DNA of 64,000 nt from Actinomycetes bacterium (lineage in GTDB: Bacteria > Actinomycetota > Coriobacteriia > WRKU01 > WQUG01), in NCBI GenBank assembly GCA_031272275.1, contig JAISUC010000008.1, positions 1 to 64,000 on the forward strand. Reading direction: 5' to 3'. The translations under genes were made by a program, and so were the position numbers. Below are positions 32,838-41,162 of this stretch, in pieces. Each line of letters starts with the position of its first letter. Position 1 is the stretch's first letter. A model generated the notes under the pieces. The model was given only the letters and a program-made list of their open reading frames with translations. It had not been told where the DNA came from and ran no database searches.

Positions 32838-34019
32838 TCAGCAAATCCGCGGCAGTTGTTCGCCGACCAGCATGTCCATGATGCGCGTGGCACCAAAGGC
32901 GTTGCGCAGGTTCACCCGGCCGGCCACGCCGTCGGTGACCTGCCCGATGATCGCCGCATCCGCCCCATAGGGGGTTTCCCGCATCGCCGCGAGCGCCGCC
33001 TCTGCCTGTTCCTGTGGTACGACGGCAATCATCTTGCCCTCGTTTGCGACCTGGAACACGTCAAATCCCAGCATCTCGCAGGCGCCGCGCACCTGGTCTT
33101 TGACCGGGACGCTGTCCTCGTCAATCAGCATACCGACACCGGATGCCGCTGCAATTTCATTCAGTGCAGACGCCAGACCTCCGCGTGTGGGGTCGCGAAA
33201 ACAGCGCGTGTCGCCTGCGACGTCCAGCACGGCTGCACATAATTGTGCCAGCGGGGCGGCGTCGCTTTCGATGTCGGTCGAAAACGTCAGCCCTTCGCGT
33301 TGGCTGATGATACAGATTCCGTGATCCCCGATGCTGCCTGACAACAGGATGGCATCCCCGGGCCGGCAGTTCGCCGCCGACAGCGCAACATCGGCGCGCA
33401 TGACACCGATGCCTGCCGTATTGATAAAGATACCGTCGGCCGCACCGGCCTCGACCACCTTGGTGTCGCCGGTCACAATCTGCACGCCCGCCTCTGCGGC
33501 GACATCCGCCATCGAATGCAGGATGCGGCGCAGGTCGTTCACCGGAAAACCCTCTTCCAGTACAAAACCCACCGACAGCCACAGCGGTACGGCCCCTGCG
33601 GTTGCGACGTCGTTTACGGTGCCGCACACCGCCAGGTGGCCGATGTTGCCGCCGGGGAAGAAGAGGGGTTGGACGACAAAGGTATCAGTGGAGAAGGATA
33701 GTCGGGATCCCGGCGACCACAAGGGGGGGGTCACGTGCTCAGACAGTCCTCGATGCGCCTTGTAGCCAACGCGCATCTGCGGAACTGCGCGCGAGACCCC
33801 CCCCTGGCTGGTTGCCGCAGTCAGGTCGCCCCCTGTGGCGTCGCTTGGGTTTGCTGAATCTGTTGGTGACCGGTCCCAGTCGGAGCTTTGGGGCAGGTCC
33901 AATGTTGCGGCGTCTTCCAGTTGCACGTCGCGAAACACCGCGGCGAACTCACGCTCGATCAAATCGCGCATCTGTGACCCGCCGGATCCGTGTGCCAATT
34001 GTATGCGTTCGGCGTCCAC
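32838..34019 (-). CDS. hypE: [NiFe]-hydrogenase maturation protein HypE with an in-frame insertion
   Basis: A 393-residue HypE (AIR-synthase fold). It has the HGSGG start, the STDTFVVQPLFFPGGNIG, GTVNDVA and GDTKVV motifs, and the obligatory C-terminal Cys (PRIC) that carries the carbamoyl/cyano group for the iron centre. Residues about 43-107 are extra compared with the family: they separate DAATLDL from LSFSTD and are encoded by a G/C-run-rich segment with inverted arms (33714-33735 and 33792-33815). GTG 34019 begins just after the hypD stop. It acts with HypF and HypC/D, whose hypF/A/B genes are not in the window. Confidence 0.92.
   Translation of the reverse strand: MDAERIQLAHGSGGSQMRDLIEREFAAVFRDVQLEDAATLDLPQSSDWDRSPTDSANPSDATGGDLTAATSQGGVSRAVPQMRVGYKAHRGLSEHVTPPLWSPGSRLSFSTDTFVVQPLFFPGGNIGHLAVCGTVNDVATAGAVPLWLSVGFVLEEGFPVNDLRRILHSMADVAAEAGVQIVTGDTKVVEAGAADGIFINTAGIGVMRADVALSAANCRPGDAILLSGSIGDHGICIISQREGLTFSTDIESDAAPLAQLCAAVLDVAGDTRCFRDPTRGGLASALNEIAAASGVGMLIDEDSVPVKDQVRGACEMLGFDVFQVANEGKMIAVVPQEQAEAALAAMRETPYGADAAIIGQVTDGVAGRVNLRNAFGATRIMDMLVGEQLPRIC
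33690..33890. repeat. Extra in-frame segment with inverted arms in hypE
   Basis: Approximate bounds. Arms of about 22 nt, each holding an 8-base G (or C) run, lie at 33714-33735 and 33792-33815 as imperfect inverted repeats. The reading frame stays open through about 65 extra codons. Confidence 0.6.
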
Positions 34020-34022
34020 CCT

Positions 34023-35249
34023 CTAGTCCTTTCGATAGTAGCGATAGTAAGCCGCGCACGAACCTTCGGATGACACCATGCATGGTCCGATCGGGCGCTC
34101 GGGGCGACAGGTCGCGGCAAACAGCCGGCATTCGTTCGGACGTTTCAGTCCCCGCAGCACCGCCCCGCACTCGCAGCCGCGTGTCTCGCGCACCGGGCAC
34201 ACCACAGGTGCCAGCCGCCGCAGCGCATCAAACGCGCCGTATTGCTCGCGTATCGCCAGTCCGCTGCCCGGAATCACGCCCAGCCCCCGCCATTCGGCGT
34301 CCACCGCCTGAAACACCTCGTCAATCGCCGCAACCGCAACCGGGTTTCCGCCTGCCGCCACCGCGCGTCCATAGGCGATTTCAATCTGTGCGGGCGTTGC
34401 GTCCACAGCACGCGCAACCAGCTGTGCCAGCAGCTTTTCGATACCCAGCAAGACATCCAGCGGCTCGAAGCCTGCAATCACGCCCGGTATCCCGAACTCG
34501 TCTGCCAGGAACCGGTACGGCTCGCTGCCGATGATGGTCGACACGTGCCCCGGCAGCAAAAAGCCCGACACCTGTATTTCTGAGTCGTCTGCCAATGCGC
34601 GCAAGGCGGCCGGTACCGTCTTGTGCGCGCAAAACACACTGAAATTCAACACGTCCTCTGCCGCGGCGCGTTTAATCGTCGCCGCAATCAGCGGAGCTGT
34701 GGTCTCGAATCCCACGCCGATGAACACGACCTGGCGTTCCGGTTCGCGCCGTGCCAGTTCCAACGCATCCAACGGCGAATACACCACGCGCACGTCGGCG
34801 CCGTCGGCCTTGCGCGCGGCCAGCGTCTCGTAACTGCCCGGGACTTTCAACATATCGCCAAAGGTGCACACGCACACCCCCGGCATCCCCGCAAACGCAA
34901 TCGCGGTATCGATGTCGTGATTGGCGGTCACACAAACCGGACAGCCCGGACCGCTGATCAGCTGCACGTTGTCGGGCATCACATCGCGAATACCCGCCTT
35001 GGCTATCGCCATCGTGTGGGTCCCGCAGACCTCCATCAGCCGAATCGGCGCGCCGGCACCGCCACGCGCCGGGACGCACTCCCCCCGGGTTTCATCCGCG
35101 CATGAATCGCCGCCCGGTTCTGCATCCGCCCGAGCACATGCACCCGCACCCGCACCGGCGCCGGTCTGCAACCGAGCCGCCAGCGTCGCAATCGACGCAA
35201 TCAACCCGCGCGCCAACGCGGGGTCTCTAAACGTCTTCTCCGAAAACAT
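34023..35249 (-). CDS. hypD: [NiFe]-hydrogenase maturation protein HypD
   Basis: A 408-residue HypD. Signature motifs are EVCGTHTMAI, SGPGCPVCVT, GFETTAPL, CAHKTVPAALRAL, GFLLPGHVS and the C-terminal iron-sulfur Cys set (CECGAVLRG, CRLFAATCRPERPIGPC). With HypC it holds the Fe(CN)2CO precursor. I chose ATG 35249 (GAGGGA at good spacing); it overlaps the hypC 3' end by 23 nt. Before EVCGTHT there is an extra ~35-residue stretch of GAGAGA and then GECVPAR, encoded by a hexamer-like repeat and one exact dispersed motif (35071). Confidence 0.93.
   Translation of the reverse strand: MFSEKTFRDPALARGLIASIATLAARLQTGAGAGAGACARADAEPGGDSCADETRGECVPARGGAGAPIRLMEVCGTHTMAIAKAGIRDVMPDNVQLISGPGCPVCVTANHDIDTAIAFAGMPGVCVCTFGDMLKVPGSYETLAARKADGADVRVVYSPLDALELARREPERQVVFIGVGFETTAPLIAATIKRAAAEDVLNFSVFCAHKTVPAALRALADDSEIQVSGFLLPGHVSTIIGSEPYRFLADEFGIPGVIAGFEPLDVLLGIEKLLAQLVARAVDATPAQIEIAYGRAVAAGGNPVAVAAIDEVFQAVDAEWRGLGVIPGSGLAIREQYGAFDALRRLAPVVCPVRETRGCECGAVLRGLKRPNECRLFAATCRPERPIGPCMVSSEGSCAAYYRYYRKD
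35071..35083 (+). repeat. GGGACGYRCTCCC motif inside hypD
   Basis: Exact GGGACGCACTCCC with 5' CGCGCC and 3' CCC, antisense to the gene and in frame (encodes GECVP). It lies in the extra segment absent from typical HypD. Confidence 0.7.
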
Positions 35250-35478
35250 TTTTTCCCTCATCCAGATAGGCGACCCGGTGCAACAGCTCGATGGTCTCGC
35301 GCGCCGCGTCCTCGTCAATCACCTCGATGGCAAATCCCGCATGCATCAACACCCAGCTGTCCACGTCGGCGTCGGGCACCAAGTCCAGCGAAATCTTTCG
35401 CGTGACCCCCAACACGTCGACCACAGCCATATTCACCCCGGTTTTTTCCCGCACACGGGCAGGTATCGCCAGACACAT
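35227..35478 (-). CDS. hypC: [NiFe]-hydrogenase maturation chaperone HypC
   Basis: An 83-residue HypC/HupF protein. ATG 35478 gives the required MCLAIP start, with the essential Cys2 freed by Met removal; an in-frame GTG at 35487 would bury it. The motif DVLGVTRKISLDLVPD and the Gly/Ala-rich VLMHAGFAIEVID barrel segment are typical. It heads hypC-hypD-hypE on the minus strand. The hydrogenase itself is not in the window. Confidence 0.93.
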   Translation of the reverse strand: MCLAIPARVREKTGVNMAVVDVLGVTRKISLDLVPDADVDSWVLMHAGFAIEVIDEDAARETIELLHRVAYLDEGKNVFGEDV

Positions 35479-35596
35479 CAGCCGCACGCCTCCTCAATGA
35501 TTGCGATTGCGCCCGCCGCGTCGAACCACCGCGCGCGCCCCCGATTCGCTCATCTCTGCGCAGAATAGTTTATCATCGTTGCAGAGGAATCATCGG

Positions 35597-35609
35597 GGGA
35601 GTACGTCCC
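35597..35609 (-). repeat. GGGACGYRCTCCC motif, intergenic
   Basis: Exact minus-strand copy between hypC and the divergent permease gene, 46 nt before the permease start. Confidence 0.75.
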
Positions 35610-35654
35610 AACGCACAGCGACACGGGCACATCGCTTGAAAGGGGAGGATTCTT

Positions 35655-37013
35655 ATGGCGGACAAAGGCAGCATCGGGTATTTACCGGACGAGACACCGT
35701 CAGCCGGAAAGTTGATACTGTTTGCGTTGCAGCAGGTGCTGGTGATGTTTCCGGCGACTGTGACGGTGGCGCTGTTGACAGGCTTTCACGTCTCGACCAC
35801 CATTTTTGCCAGCGGCCTGGCGACACTGGGATTTCTGCTGGTGACACGGGGTCGTATCCCGCTGTACTATGGCTCCAGTTTCAGCTATCTGGCAGCCATC
35901 ATGGGTCTGACCGGGGCAAAATACGGTGTGGTGGCACCGGATGCGCTGATCAGCCAGGCGCAGTTCGGTATTATTATGTCCGGTTTGGTCTCGATTGTTG
36001 CCGGCCTGGTGGTCAGTCGTTTTGGGATGGATTCCATCGAAAAGGTTCTGCCCGCGACCGTGACCGGCTCCATTGCCTTGGTTATCGGCATCACTTTGGC
36101 GGGAACGGCACTGACCAGCGCCATCGGTTACAGCGCCACGACCGATACCGCCAATAACGCCGACTGGATCATCGCACTGGTGACGCTGTTGGCGACCGTC
36201 GGTTTCAGCGTGTACCTGAAGGGCTTTTTGGGGCAGCTGCCCATTTTGCTGGGAATCGTGGTGGGCTACATTTTGGCGATTATTCTGGGTGTGGTCGATT
36301 TCAGTCAGGTGTTCGCGGGCAGTTTCATCACGGTGCCGCATTTCACCCTCCCCGATTTCACTGCGTGGCCTGCCGTGTTGGCCATTATGCCGATCGCCAT
36401 TGCGACGATCCCCGAATCGACCGCGCACCTGTTTCAGTTGGATATCTACGTGAAAAACCTGGCGCGCGAAAAGGGGCGCGACCCGAACGAGTACCACATT
36501 GCCGATAAGCTGGGTCTGAACTTGGTGGGCGACGGGCTGGGAGACATCATCGCCAGCATGTTCGGCGGACCTGCCGGCACCAACTATGGCGAAAACATCT
36601 CGACGATGGCGATTACCAAAAACTTCAGCAGTCGTATGTTGGGACTGGCGGCGATCATCGCGATTATCCTGTCGTTCATATCGCCGTTGTCGAACTTGAT
36701 AAATACGGTTCCGGCGTCGGTGATCAACGGGGCCTGTATCTTTCTGTTCGGTGTGATTGCGGCACAGGGTGTGGCTATCATGATCGAGAAAAAGGTCGAC
36801 ATGTTCAGCGCCAAAAACCTCAGCGTCATTGCCGTCATCATGATTGTCGGGGTCGGGGGCAACTATGCCTGCCCGTACGGCATCCCGTTCTTTGGTATCA
36901 AGCTACCCGCGATCGCCACGGCCGCCATTTTCGGCATCGTGCTGAACCTGATACTGTCTATCGGCGGGAAAAAGAACCCCGGCAACGAAGAACTGTCCTC
37001 AATCGCCGACTGA
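35655..37013 (+). CDS. NCS2-family nucleobase (uracil/xanthine) permease
   Basis: A 452-residue permease with about 14 hydrophobic segments. NCS2 motifs: QQVLVMFPATV in helix 1, the SFSYLAAI region, the helix-8 Glu region (IPESTAHLFQLD) and GGPAGTNYGENI in helix 10 with the conserved Glu. The TNYGENI pattern favours uracil-type UraA proteins. It imports a nucleobase with proton coupling. The ribosome site GGGGAGGA lies 7 nt before ATG. It could supply salvage alongside the purine genes 7-20 kb away; no purine riboswitch was seen upstream. Confidence 0.9.
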   Translation: MADKGSIGYLPDETPSAGKLILFALQQVLVMFPATVTVALLTGFHVSTTIFASGLATLGFLLVTRGRIPLYYGSSFSYLAAIMGLTGAKYGVVAPDALISQAQFGIIMSGLVSIVAGLVVSRFGMDSIEKVLPATVTGSIALVIGITLAGTALTSAIGYSATTDTANNADWIIALVTLLATVGFSVYLKGFLGQLPILLGIVVGYILAIILGVVDFSQVFAGSFITVPHFTLPDFTAWPAVLAIMPIAIATIPESTAHLFQLDIYVKNLAREKGRDPNEYHIADKLGLNLVGDGLGDIIASMFGGPAGTNYGENISTMAITKNFSSRMLGLAAIIAIILSFISPLSNLINTVPASVINGACIFLFGVIAAQGVAIMIEKKVDMFSAKNLSVIAVIMIVGVGGNYACPYGIPFFGIKLPAIATAAIFGIVLNLILSIGGKKNPGNEELSSIAD

Positions 37014-37035
37014 TATGCGGCTGATGACCGCCTGA

Positions 37036-37048
37036 GGGACGTACTCCC
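37036..37048 (+). repeat. GGGACGYRCTCCC motif, intergenic
   Basis: Exact copy 23 nt after the permease stop, followed by CCTGATAGT. Confidence 0.75.
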
Positions 37049-37196
37049 CCTGATAGTACGCCTGCGAGCGCGTGGGTGTGTTTCGGCGCTGTTTCGCGGC
37101 GCTATTGCGCTAGTGCACCGCTGGGCGAAATAGTATACGATAGCACTGTGAAAGCCGCCGTACGATTTCCCGCGACGGGAAAGAAAGAGGGGAGCC

Positions 37197-38852
37197 ATGA
37201 AGAAGACACGGCTGATGACGGTTCCGATTTGGGTGGTGGTGTTCATCCTGGCGTGCTGCCTGGTGGCCGTGGTGGGCTGCCAAAGCGCAGAACCCGCATC
37301 CACGACGACCGATGACGGGGCGAAAGCCATCAACTCGACGCTGAAAGTCGGTTTGTGTTTCGACGCGCCGACGCTGGACGCGATTTATTCCTATGACTAT
37401 TCGACCGCGGTGGTCACCCAGATTTCCGAAGGACTGCTGTATTACGACAACCAGGACGCGCTGCAAAACGGCCTGGCGGAAAGCTGGGAAGAGGTCGACC
37501 CGACGACGTATGTCTATAACGTGCGCAGCAACGTGACCTTTAGCGACGGCACGCCGATGACGATGGATGACGTCATGTATTCGCTGGAGCGCTATCGCGA
37601 CGCCGATCTGGCCAGCTATCTGTCCTGGATGTATGACAGCGTGGACAGCATCGAGCAAACCGGTGACTGGCAGTTCACGGTCAAGCTGAAGCAGGCAGAC
37701 GCGCTGTGGAAGCACACCTTTGCGACCACGGGTGGTATGATCCAGTCGAAAGCCGCGATCGAGGCGGCCGGCAAAGACTACGGCGGACCCGGCAGCTGGC
37801 CTGTGGGAACCGGTCCCTATAAGGTGTCAGCGTGGTCACCCGGCAGCGAGATCGTGCTGGAATACAACGACAACTATTGGAATAAAGCGGCTGACGGCGA
37901 ACCCGACATCAAAACGGTCGAGTTCCAGATCATCACCGAGGACGCCACGCGCATCATGGCAATCACTTCCGGGCAAATCGACCTGAACACGGTGACACCG
38001 GTCGACCTGCTGCCGGATGTCGAGAAAAGCGAGAACGTCAACTATTACATGATTCCGTCGGGCGGTATGCAGACCATCACCTTTAACTGCCTGAAGGCGC
38101 CGTTTGATGACGCGAATATTCGCCGGGCGATTGCGTGCGCCATCGACATCGAGCCGATTCAGCAATCGATTGTCGGCGAATGGGGAGACCCCACGAACTA
38201 TCTGCTGGTGCCCGAGCAGCTGTTCACCATCGACAAGCAGGCGTGGTTGGATTACCAGTCGAACGCAAAGGTCTTTAAGTACAACCTGGACGAAGCCAAA
38301 TCCTATCTGGCGAAGTCGAGCAAACCCGACGGCTTTGAATGCGAGCTGTTGGTGGGTGGCAACGCGACCGAGAACTCCTTTGCGCTGGCGGTCCAGCAGG
38401 CCTTGAAAGAGCTCAACATCACGGTGAACATCAAAAAGGTATCGAACGACGAGCTGAACTCGACCCAGTTCGGCACCGGTATCACAGACGGCGTGCGCCC
38501 GTACGAAATGGCGATATTCGAATGGAACCCGGACTTCCCCGATCCTTCGGCCGACCTGACGCCGATGCTGATGTCCAACGGTACCGGCGAGGGCGGATCC
38601 AACTTCGCCGCGTTCAAGGACAAGACCGTCGACGCCAAACTGAACGAACAGGCGGCCAGCGCAGACGACGCAGAACGCACCAAACTGATGCAGGAAGCTC
38701 TGGATATCGTGAATGATCAGGTGCCCTATTACGTCTGGACGCACCACAAGGTCATCATCACCGCCAACAAGCGCATCACCGCAGGCATCAGCGATTTGAC
38801 CGCATCGTATTTCTGGCACACGTTCATCAAGAACGTCAAGGTCAGCGAGTAA
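37197..38852 (+). CDS. Peptide/nickel ABC transporter substrate-binding lipoprotein, paralogue 2
   Basis: A 551-residue family 5 binding protein, closely similar to the one at 19986 along its full length (shared VYNVRSNVTFSDGTPMTM and TGDWQFTVKL segments). The lipobox VAVVGC makes Cys28 the lipid site. Ligand-pocket stretches differ between the two, suggesting different ligands for one shared transporter. No permease or ATPase is next to it. ATG 37197 follows AAAGAGGGGAGC. Confidence 0.9.
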   Translation: MKKTRLMTVPIWVVVFILACCLVAVVGCQSAEPASTTTDDGAKAINSTLKVGLCFDAPTLDAIYSYDYSTAVVTQISEGLLYYDNQDALQNGLAESWEEVDPTTYVYNVRSNVTFSDGTPMTMDDVMYSLERYRDADLASYLSWMYDSVDSIEQTGDWQFTVKLKQADALWKHTFATTGGMIQSKAAIEAAGKDYGGPGSWPVGTGPYKVSAWSPGSEIVLEYNDNYWNKAADGEPDIKTVEFQIITEDATRIMAITSGQIDLNTVTPVDLLPDVEKSENVNYYMIPSGGMQTITFNCLKAPFDDANIRRAIACAIDIEPIQQSIVGEWGDPTNYLLVPEQLFTIDKQAWLDYQSNAKVFKYNLDEAKSYLAKSSKPDGFECELLVGGNATENSFALAVQQALKELNITVNIKKVSNDELNSTQFGTGITDGVRPYEMAIFEWNPDFPDPSADLTPMLMSNGTGEGGSNFAAFKDKTVDAKLNEQAASADDAERTKLMQEALDIVNDQVPYYVWTHHKVIITANKRITAGISDLTASYFWHTFIKNVKVSE

Positions 38853-38883
38853 CAACCGACACCGACAGCAACGGACCTGCGGG

Positions 38884-39849
38884 ATGGTGACCCATTACAC
38901 GGAATACCTGCAGCCGGCACCCTGCCTGGCAGACATCCCGCAGCCCGCTGCCGTCGACGGCTACGTCGAATGGCGGGCGGGACGCACCTGGTATCAACGA
39001 GTTGGGGGAGCAGCCACGCGCGCGGACACGAACCGTGAGCGACATTTGCTCCCCCTGCTCGCCTTGCATGGGGGACCCGGTGCCACCCACTGGAATCTGA
39101 TTACCTTAAATGGGTTGGCTGCGGCAACGGGTCGCGAGGTCATTTACTACGATCAAATCGGCTGCGGGGCATCGGCGATTGCGCCCGGTCAGTCGTCGCC
39201 CGAATGGTCGGTCGAGTTGTTCGTCGAGGAACTGTGCGCCGTGCGCGAACAGCTGGGTTTGGACCGGCTGCACCTGTTCGGGCACAGCTGGGGCGGGATG
39301 CTGGCGCAGGAATATGCGCTGACGCAGCCGTCGGGCGTGGCGTCGTTGACGCTGGCGTCGTCGTTTGCCGCGATGGAGATGTGGCTGACGGAGGCCTGGC
39401 GGCTGCTGGCGCTTTGTCCGGACTGGGTGCAGGAAGCCATAATCGACAGCACGCGCACGCACCGGTATGACACGGACGCCTATATCGCCGCAACGGACGA
39501 ATACTATCGGCGTTACGCCTGTGCCTATGTGGACGAGGCGCCGGATTTTCTGCAGGCGGCATTCGACAACTATGGGCAGGTGCTGACCACGATGTGGGGG
39601 CACGACGAGTTCGCAGTGACCGGTGTCCTGCGCGATTGGGATGTGCGCGAGCGCCTGGGAGAAATCATCATCCCGACGCTGATAACCAGCGGGGTCGCCG
39701 ACGAATGTACGCCCTGGATGCAAAAGGTGATGGCAGACCGTATCCCGAACGCCCGCTGGGAGCTGCTACAGGGCACGCATTCCGTGCACATCGAACAGCG
39801 CGACCGCTACAACCGTCTGCTGGCGGAGTTTCTGCAGCAACACGACTGA
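38884..39849 (+). CDS. Alpha/beta hydrolase, proline iminopeptidase-like, with an in-frame palindrome
   Basis: A 321-residue S33-type hydrolase. Oxyanion HGGPG (LALHGGPGATHWN), nucleophile Ser in GHSWGGM, and a C-terminal His in GTHSVHIE identify the family of prolyl iminopeptidases and related amidases. Between the N-terminal strand (WYQRV) and the LLALHGGPG strand lies an extra stretch encoded by a 52-bp palindrome (39004-39055). Following 31 nt after a peptide-binding lipoprotein gene, it may process imported proline peptides. The start is poorly supported by a ribosome site. Confidence 0.82.
   Translation: MVTHYTEYLQPAPCLADIPQPAAVDGYVEWRAGRTWYQRVGGAATRADTNRERHLLPLLALHGGPGATHWNLITLNGLAAATGREVIYYDQIGCGASAIAPGQSSPEWSVELFVEELCAVREQLGLDRLHLFGHSWGGMLAQEYALTQPSGVASLTLASSFAAMEMWLTEAWRLLALCPDWVQEAIIDSTRTHRYDTDAYIAATDEYYRRYACAYVDEAPDFLQAAFDNYGQVLTTMWGHDEFAVTGVLRDWDVRERLGEIIIPTLITSGVADECTPWMQKVMADRIPNARWELLQGTHSVHIEQRDRYNRLLAEFLQQHD
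39004..39055. repeat. GGGGGAGCA...TGCTCCCCC palindrome inside the hydrolase gene
   Basis: Perfect 9-nt arms at 39004-39012 and 39047-39055 with a 34-nt loop, in frame. The arms match those of the intergenic elements at 19751 and 21689. Confidence 0.7.
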
Positions 39850-39922
39850 GCGACAGGTGTGCCCAACGGGCGCTGGCGTCTGCACCGGCGTGCGTATCAA
39901 ACGGCGGAAGCTGCGTCTATGC

Positions 39923-40432
39923 CTACAGGCGGTGTTCGATGGTGATTTCGTCGATGGTTTCGCCTTTGATGGACTTCAGTATCAGGCGATAATCATCTTT
40001 CAGCAGCTGGCTTTTGAAACCCTCTTCCGGCGTCCAGCCGGCTGTGCGTGCAGCCGAAACTCCGTCCGGGACAGACTCCCCCACCGTTATTCCCCCGAAA
40101 TCATAGGCGTCGGTCTGCATGGTGACACGCCGCACCGTACCCCGGTCGTTGTCAAAACCGATTGTCAACCCTGCGTCCGGATACAGCAGCTCGTAGCCCG
40201 ACACACAGGGAACCGGATCTGCGGCGCCCAGCTTGTCTTGGACGGCGGCCTGTTTCATCCCCAGCGTGATGCCGCCGGCGTTCAGTTGGGCGTTGATGTC
40301 GGCGTGTCGGTCCGCGCTGCACGCGCCGGCAATCAGCAGCAATCCCAGCCCCAGCCCCAGCCCCAGCCCCAGCGCGATCGTCGTGATCAGGACCGGTAGG
40401 ATCCGGCGGATATGGTGTTGTCCCGTGCACAT
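39923..40432 (-). CDS. Small lipoprotein with (Gly-Leu)n signal segment, SmpA/BamE-like repeats
   Basis: A 169-residue protein. The hydrophobic start contains GLGLGLGLG, encoded by tandem CCCCAG hexamers, and ends at a lipobox-like LIAGAC (Cys38). The mature part has two similar units, GGITLGMKQAAVQDKLG and GGITVGESVPDGVSAA, each resembling the short SmpA/BamE-type fold often found in Gram-positive lipoproteins. It is transcribed against its neighbours. No strong ribosome site is seen. Function unknown. A two-mismatch form of the dispersed motif (40068-40080) encodes GESVPD. Confidence 0.65.
   Translation of the reverse strand: MCTGQHHIRRILPVLITTIALGLGLGLGLGLLLIAGACSADRHADINAQLNAGGITLGMKQAAVQDKLGAADPVPCVSGYELLYPDAGLTIGFDNDRGTVRRVTMQTDAYDFGGITVGESVPDGVSAARTAGWTPEEGFKSQLLKDDYRLILKSIKGETIDEITIEHRL
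40343..40372. repeat. CCCCAG hexanucleotide tandem repeat
   Basis: Four perfect CCCCAG units (40349-40372) and one imperfect one before them, inside the lipoprotein signal peptide. Unit changes keep the frame but would alter signal-peptide length. Confidence 0.8.
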
Positions 40433-40459
40433 AGACAGTATGATACACTATCCGTGTCG

Positions 40460-40489
40460 GTGATAGTTGCGATAAGATATGACTATCAC
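40460..40489. promoter_or_regulatory. Inverted repeat GTGATAGT-N14-ACTATCAC upstream of the rhodanese gene
   Basis: Perfect 8-bp arms at 40460-40467 and 40482-40489, 41 nt before the ATG, with an AT-rich centre containing TAAGATAT. Likely an operator; the regulator is unknown. Confidence 0.5.
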
Positions 40490-40529
40490 AGGGAAGCGTG
40501 TGCGGACACCATTACAGAAAGGGAGAGCC

Positions 40530-41063
40530 ATGAAGAAAATGCTGTATGTCGGGTTGGTGTTGGCGCTGGTCGTGGCGTGTTTTGCCGTCATCGGATGTTC
40601 GGAGAAAAAGGAAGGCACCGGCGTTTCGACGGCGACCGGGACCGCAAAGGACGGTAACGAGGTCGCCATCGAAAAGGCGGCCATCGACCTGGTCACCAAC
40701 ACCGCAGCCGGCGGGTATCAGCTGGTCAACACTGAGACCCTGAAACAGTGGGTCGATGCGGCCGAACCGATGACGGTGATCGACACCATGCCCGCCGACT
40801 CGTTTGCCAAGGGGCACATCCCGGGCTCGGTCAACGCGGAGCTGCCCAAAGAGGGCGAGGCCACACAGGAACAGTTGGACGCGTTCGCGGCGCTGTTGCC
40901 GGCTGACAAGGCGGCCAAGGTGGTCGTCTATTGCGGATTCACCCAGTGTCCGCGCAGCAACATCGGGGCGAGCTACGCGGTCGCTCAGGGCTGGACGAAC
41001 GTGTATCGCTATCCCGGCGGTATCGTCGCCTGGACGGATGCGGGCTACCCCACCGAACAGTAA
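40530..41063 (+). CDS. Rhodanese-domain lipoprotein
   Basis: A 177-residue protein. ATG 40530 (GGGAGAG upstream) begins a lipoprotein signal ending AVIGC (Cys23). After a polar linker, residues about 75-177 form a single rhodanese domain with AKGHIPGSVNAEL and the active-site loop VVYCGFTQCPRS, so the catalytic Cys and a second Cys four residues later are present. It probably transfers or senses sulfane sulfur at the outer face of the membrane. It stands alone, with an operator-like repeat upstream. Confidence 0.88.
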   Translation: MKKMLYVGLVLALVVACFAVIGCSEKKEGTGVSTATGTAKDGNEVAIEKAAIDLVTNTAAGGYQLVNTETLKQWVDAAEPMTVIDTMPADSFAKGHIPGSVNAELPKEGEATQEQLDAFAALLPADKAAKVVVYCGFTQCPRSNIGASYAVAQGWTNVYRYPGGIVAWTDAGYPTEQ

Positions 41064-41127
41064 CGCCCCCACCCACGTCATTGATCCACCGAGGCGGGCA
41101 GCAATGCCCGCCTCGATACGTGTGTTC

Positions 41128-41140
41128 GGAACGTACTCCC
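41128..41140 (+). repeat. Dispersed motif, one mismatch, upstream of the CDF gene
   Basis: GGAACGTACTCCC followed by CC, 22 nt before the CDF start. Confidence 0.55.
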
Positions 41141-41162
41141 CCTGTGTTAGCATTACTGGACG

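Noticed and set aside
35500..35655. Purine riboswitch before the nucleobase permease
   Set aside because: I could not find the paired P1-P3 pattern or the conserved loop sequences.
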